Assembly: GCF_014203395.1 (NCBI RefSeq)
Contig: NZ_JACHIW010000001.1
Coordinates: forward strand, 3,145,501-3,209,500
Reading direction: 5' to 3'
DNA length: 64,000 nucleotides
From: Saccharopolyspora phatthalungensis
GTDB taxonomy: Bacteria > Actinomycetota > Actinomycetes > Mycobacteriales > Pseudonocardiaceae
The position numbers were made by a program, and so were the translations under genes. This document shows, one piece after another, positions 61,151 through 64,000 of this stretch. The notes under the pieces were generated by a model. That model saw nothing but the letters and a program-made list of their open reading frames with translations. It searched no databases and was not told the DNA's origin. Numbering within the stretch: the first letter of the stretch is position 1; every line of letters starts with the position of its first letter.

Positions 61151-61897
61151 GTGGGGGGAAAGCAGTCGCGGGCCCGGAAGGTTGATCGGGCTCCGCTGTT
61201 GGCAGCGCTCGGCGTCGAGCTTGACGCCGAGCTGCTCAACCTTGCTCTCACCCACCGCTCGTACGCCTACGAGAACGGCGGCTTGCCGCCGAACGAGCGG
61301 CTGGAGTTCCTGGGGGACGCGGTGCTCGGCCTGGTGATCACCGATCACCTGTACAACGAGCACCCGGACCTGCCCGAGGGACAGCTCGCGAAGTTGCGCG
61401 CCAGTGTGGTCAACATGCACGCGCTGGCCGGCGTCGCCCGCGGTCTCGGTGAGGGCGGCCTCGGTGAGTACCTGCTGCTAGGCAGGGGCGAGGAGCTCAC
61501 GGGGGGCCGCGACAAGGCAAGCATCCTCGCGGACGGCTTGGAGGCCGTGCTCGGCGCGGTGTACCTGGCCGAGGGCATCGATGTCGCCCGCGGCGTCGTT
61601 CACCGCCTGTTCGAGCCGCTGCTGGCCGAGGCGCCGCAGCGCGGTGCCGGGCTGGACTGGAAGACGAGCCTGCAGGAGCTGACCGCGTCGAGCGGGCTCG
61701 GCGTGCCCGAATACCGGGTCGAGGAGCAGGGCCCGGACCACCGCAAGGAGTTCAGCGCCTTCGTGGCGGTCGGCGGGCAGACCTACGGTCGCGGCGACGG
61801 CCGCACCAAGAAGGAAGCCGAGCAGAAGGCCGCCGAAGCGGCTTGGCGCCAGCTCTCCGAAAATCAGACCGCCGACTCGGAGGCACCTTCCGCCTGA
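61151..61897 (+). CDS. rnc: Ribonuclease III
   Basis: RNase III cuts double-stranded RNA, including rRNA precursors. The 248-residue protein has the catalytic signature [20 protein letters not shown] (about 46-65), a second acidic site in [20 protein letters not shown] (about 117-136), and a C-terminal dsRNA-binding domain (about 165-235; [34 protein letters not shown]). GTG at 61151 follows the rpmF stop by 14 bases. Confidence 0.96.
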   Translation: MGGKQSRARKVDRAPLLAALGVELDAELLNLALTHRSYAYENGGLPPNERLEFLGDAVLGLVITDHLYNEHPDLPEGQLAKLRASVVNMHALAGVARGLGEGGLGEYLLLGRGEELTGGRDKASILADGLEAVLGAVYLAEGIDVARGVVHRLFEPLLAEAPQRGAGLDWKTSLQELTASSGLGVPEYRVEEQGPDHRKEFSAFVAVGGQTYGRGDGRTKKEAEQKAAEAAWRQLSENQTADSEAPSA

Positions 61898-61949
61898 GTT
61901 TGCGGGGGCCGCGCACCCCGGGCGGGTGCGGGTGGTCGAAGATGTTTTC

Positions 61950-62852
61950 GTGCCTGAGTTGCCTGAGGTCGAAGTCGTCCGGCGCGGGGTCGCCGAGCAC
62001 GCGGTCGGTCGAACGTTGTCCAGCGTCGAGGTTTTGCACCCGCGCGCGGTGCGTCGGCACGTGCCTGGCCCTGCTGACTTCGCCGGTCGGCTCGCTGGGC
62101 GCTGCTTGAGCGCGGCGCGGCGGCGCGGCAAGTACCTGTGGCTGGAGCTCGGCGATGAAGGCTCTTCTCGCGAAGCCACGCTGTTGTCCGGCGGCGAGGC
62201 GCTTGTGGTGCACCTGGGAATGAGCGGCCAGCTGCTCGTGCAGCCCGGCGACAACCCGGATGAGAAGCACCTGCGGGTACGGTTGCGGTTCGCCGATGGC
62301 GGGCCGGAGCTGCGGTTCGTCGACCAGCGCACCTTCGGTGGTCTGCACCTCGCCGACCTGGTCGAGGTGGACGGGATCGCGTTGCCGAAGCCGGTGGCGC
62401 ATATCGCGCCCGACCCGCTTGAGCAGGTGTTCGACCCGGCTGCGGTGGCGGCCCGGCTGCGTGCGCGGCGCACCGGAATCAAGCGTGCGTTGCTCGACCA
62501 GAGCCTGGTCTCCGGGGTCGGCAACATCTATGCCGACGAGGCTCTGTGGCGGGCGAAGCTGCACTGGGCTCGGCCCACGGCGAGCTTGACGCGCCCCAAG
62601 ATCCGCGAACTCTTCGATGCCGTCACCGCGGTCATGCAGGAGGCGTTACACGCCGGCGGGACCTCGTTCGACGCCTTGTACGTCAACGTGAACGGCGAGT
62701 CCGGCTACTTCGACCGCTCGCTGGCGGTGTACGGGCAGGCCGGGCGCCCGTGTCGGCGGTGCGGGGCGTCGGTGCGGCGCGATGCGTTCATGAACCGCTC
62801 GTCCTACACCTGCCCGGTGTGCCAACCCAAACCGCGCAACGCCCACCCGTGA
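61950..62852 (+). CDS. mutM: Formamidopyrimidine-DNA glycosylase
   Basis: MutM (Fpg) removes 8-oxoguanine and formamidopyrimidines. GTG at 61950 must be the start because the catalytic proline has to be residue 2: (M)[16 protein letters not shown]. Other marks are [16 protein letters not shown] [12 protein letters not shown] with the conserved Lys (about 60), [10 protein letters not shown], the helix-two-turn-helix [20 protein letters not shown], and a C-terminal zinc finger ([10 protein letters not shown], then TCPVCQ). The 300-residue length is normal. It closes the DUF177-rpmF-rnc-mutM cluster. Confidence 0.96.
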   Translation: MPELPEVEVVRRGVAEHAVGRTLSSVEVLHPRAVRRHVPGPADFAGRLAGRCLSAARRRGKYLWLELGDEGSSREATLLSGGEALVVHLGMSGQLLVQPGDNPDEKHLRVRLRFADGGPELRFVDQRTFGGLHLADLVEVDGIALPKPVAHIAPDPLEQVFDPAAVAARLRARRTGIKRALLDQSLVSGVGNIYADEALWRAKLHWARPTASLTRPKIRELFDAVTAVMQEALHAGGTSFDALYVNVNGESGYFDRSLAVYGQAGRPCRRCGASVRRDAFMNRSSYTCPVCQPKPRNAHP

Positions 62853-63297
62853 TGGGCGCATTCAACGGAAATCGCGCCATCAGGGACCGCCCATGCCAAC
62901 CACCACGGCGAGCGGTGCTGCGCGCGCGACGGTGAAGTAGGTGTGCCAGATCCCGGCGGCGAAGCTGAACACCGCGGCCGTGACCACAAGGTTCCCTCCC
63001 ACAGCAGGAAATCCGCGGGCTGGGCCTCGCGTCGCGGGCGGCGTCACACGTGGACGACCACGGCGCGGCGCCGAGTAGCGAACGATCAGACCGTGGACCG
63101 CGCGGCTGGGAAGATCCTGGGAATTCACCGGTAGAAACCTGATCCGGCCCGGAATCCGGCCCGCTGAACAGCGGAAACTCGGCCGCGCGGAGCGCGGCGG
63201 TCCGACTCCCAGGAATTTCCCAGCCGATGCCCACGGGCCTCGCACCTCCGCCCGGCTTCATGGAGACCGCAAGAGGCCGGATGTGAGGTGGTGGGAG
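62853..63297. other. Intergenic mutM to glycosyltransferase, one doubtful frame
   Basis: Bases 62880-63245 on the minus strand hold a 121-codon frame whose last third is hydrophobic (NLVVTAAVFSFAAGIWHTYF) while the first part is Arg/Pro-rich and unconvincing. It could be the end of a decayed membrane-protein gene. I see no other gene or clear promoter here. Confidence 0.35.
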
Positions 63298-64000
63298 ATG
63301 AGTGGTGTGCCGCAGCTCGGTGTCGCCGCGCAAGCGCATCGCGCGTCGCGCCGGACCGCGACGGTTGACGTGGTGATCCCGGTTTTCAACGAGGAACGTT
63401 CGCTGCCCGGATGCCTGGAGGTGCTGCGCAAGCATCTGTCCGAGAATTTCCCGTTTTCCTGGACCATCACGGTGGTGGACAACGCGAGCACGGACGGCAC
63501 ACTGGGCGTCGCGCGCGAGTTGGCCAGGTCGATGGACAACGTGCGGGTGCTGCATCTGGACCGCAAGGGGCGCGGGCTGGCGTTGCGCACCGCCTGGGGC
63601 TACAGCGACGCGGACGTCGTGGCGTACATGGACGTCGACCTGTCGACCGGGCTGGACGCGCTGCTTCCGCTGGTGGCGCCGCTGGTCAACGGGCATTCGG
63701 ACCTGGCCATCGGTTCCCGGCTGGCGACCGGCGCCCGCACGGTCCGCGGCGGGAAACGGGAGCTGATCTCCCGCTGCTACAACAAGATGATCCACTGGAC
63801 GCACGGTGCCCGGTTCACCGATGCGCAATGCGGGTTCAAGGCGGCGCGCGCCGACGTGGTCAAGCCACTGTTGAAGCGGGTGCAAGACGATTCCTGGTTC
63901 TTCGACACCGAGCTGTTGCTGCTGGCCGAGCACAACGGCCTTCGGGTGCACGAGGTCCCGGTGGACTGGATCGAGGACGTCGACACCCGGGTCAAATTAG
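63298..64000 (+). CDS. Family 2 glycosyltransferase, 5' part
   Basis: The first 234 codons of a GT2 enzyme of the dolichyl-phosphate-mannose synthase-like type. After a basic N-terminus comes VDVVIPVFNEERSLPGCLEV (about 24-43), WTITVVDNASTDGTLGVARE, DVVAYMDVDLSTGLDALLPL with the DxD-like metal motif (about 119), AIGSRLATGARTVRGGKREL and DAQCGFKAARADVVKPLL. Relatives transfer sugars to polyprenyl phosphate at the membrane. ATG at 63298 has GGTGGGAG upstream. The gene runs off the right edge. Confidence 0.88.
   Translation, partial: MSGVPQLGVAAQAHRASRRTATVDVVIPVFNEERSLPGCLEVLRKHLSENFPFSWTITVVDNASTDGTLGVARELARSMDNVRVLHLDRKGRGLALRTAWGYSDADVVAYMDVDLSTGLDALLPLVAPLVNGHSDLAIGSRLATGARTVRGGKRELISRCYNKMIHWTHGARFTDAQCGFKAARADVVKPLLKRVQDDSWFFDTELLLLAEHNGLRVHEVPVDWIEDVDTRVKL

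Overview
The window is high-GC chromosomal DNA of a filamentous actinobacterium, most likely a Pseudonocardiaceae member close to Saccharopolyspora. The reasons are the gene order shared with Mycobacterium and Streptomyces (ddl, Lrp-like, thiL, ung, rpmB, DAK2, recG; coaD, sepIVA, DUF177, rpmF, rnc, mutM), a Lys/Ala-tailed HU, the F420 gene cofC, SepIVA, XRE/DUF397 pairs, EspG/PE/PPE-like proteins, and many GTG or TTG starts, several apparently leaderless. The genus is inferred from style and synteny, not from a search.

Bases 1-15000 carry branched-chain amino-acid and serine synthesis (ilvC end, serA, leuB, cimA, then ndgR and leuCD), interrupted by a FAH-family hydrolase, a flavin monooxygenase, gltX, a HAD phosphatase and three tRNA genes (Gln and two identical Glu). 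LeuB, LeuC and LeuD serve leucine synthesis and, with citramalate synthase CimA, a threonine-independent route to 2-oxobutyrate and isoleucine. Two regulatory layers can be read: a pair of similar 7-7-7 inverted repeats upstream of leuB and between ndgR and leuC, and a Leu-Ile-Ile-Ile leader peptide with mutually exclusive hairpins and a U-run upstream of cimA.

Bases 15000-41000 are mostly housekeeping: hupB, mutT1-ppk, cofC, plsC-gpsA, cysteine metabolism, a MocR regulator facing a flavoprotein operon, ddl, thiL, an MHS transporter, ung, rpmB, a DAK2 protein, a YtrA-type regulator with two membrane proteins, and recG. A 1.6-kb IS701-like remnant carrying small passenger genes has split the recG terminator and left a 12-13 bp target duplication.

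Bases 42000-51400 hold pyc, a truncated PIN-domain toxin, the RNAP-associated helicase helD, rsmD, coaD, a secreted guanyl-specific ribonuclease and sepIVA. At the 3' end of sepIVA an 8.8-kb island begins. It is bounded by 26-bp direct repeats that are themselves the sepIVA 3' coding end, and the interrupted tail lies intact on the far side (60165-60215). The island holds an orphan type VII secretion cargo set (EspC-like, a long WXG-like protein, EspG chaperone, PE-like, DUF3558 lipoprotein, PPE-like) with small zinc-ribbon and membrane genes and an XRE/DUF397 pair, but no ESX core gene and no recombinase. The conserved DUF177-rpmF-rnc-mutM operon and the start of a glycosyltransferase close the window.
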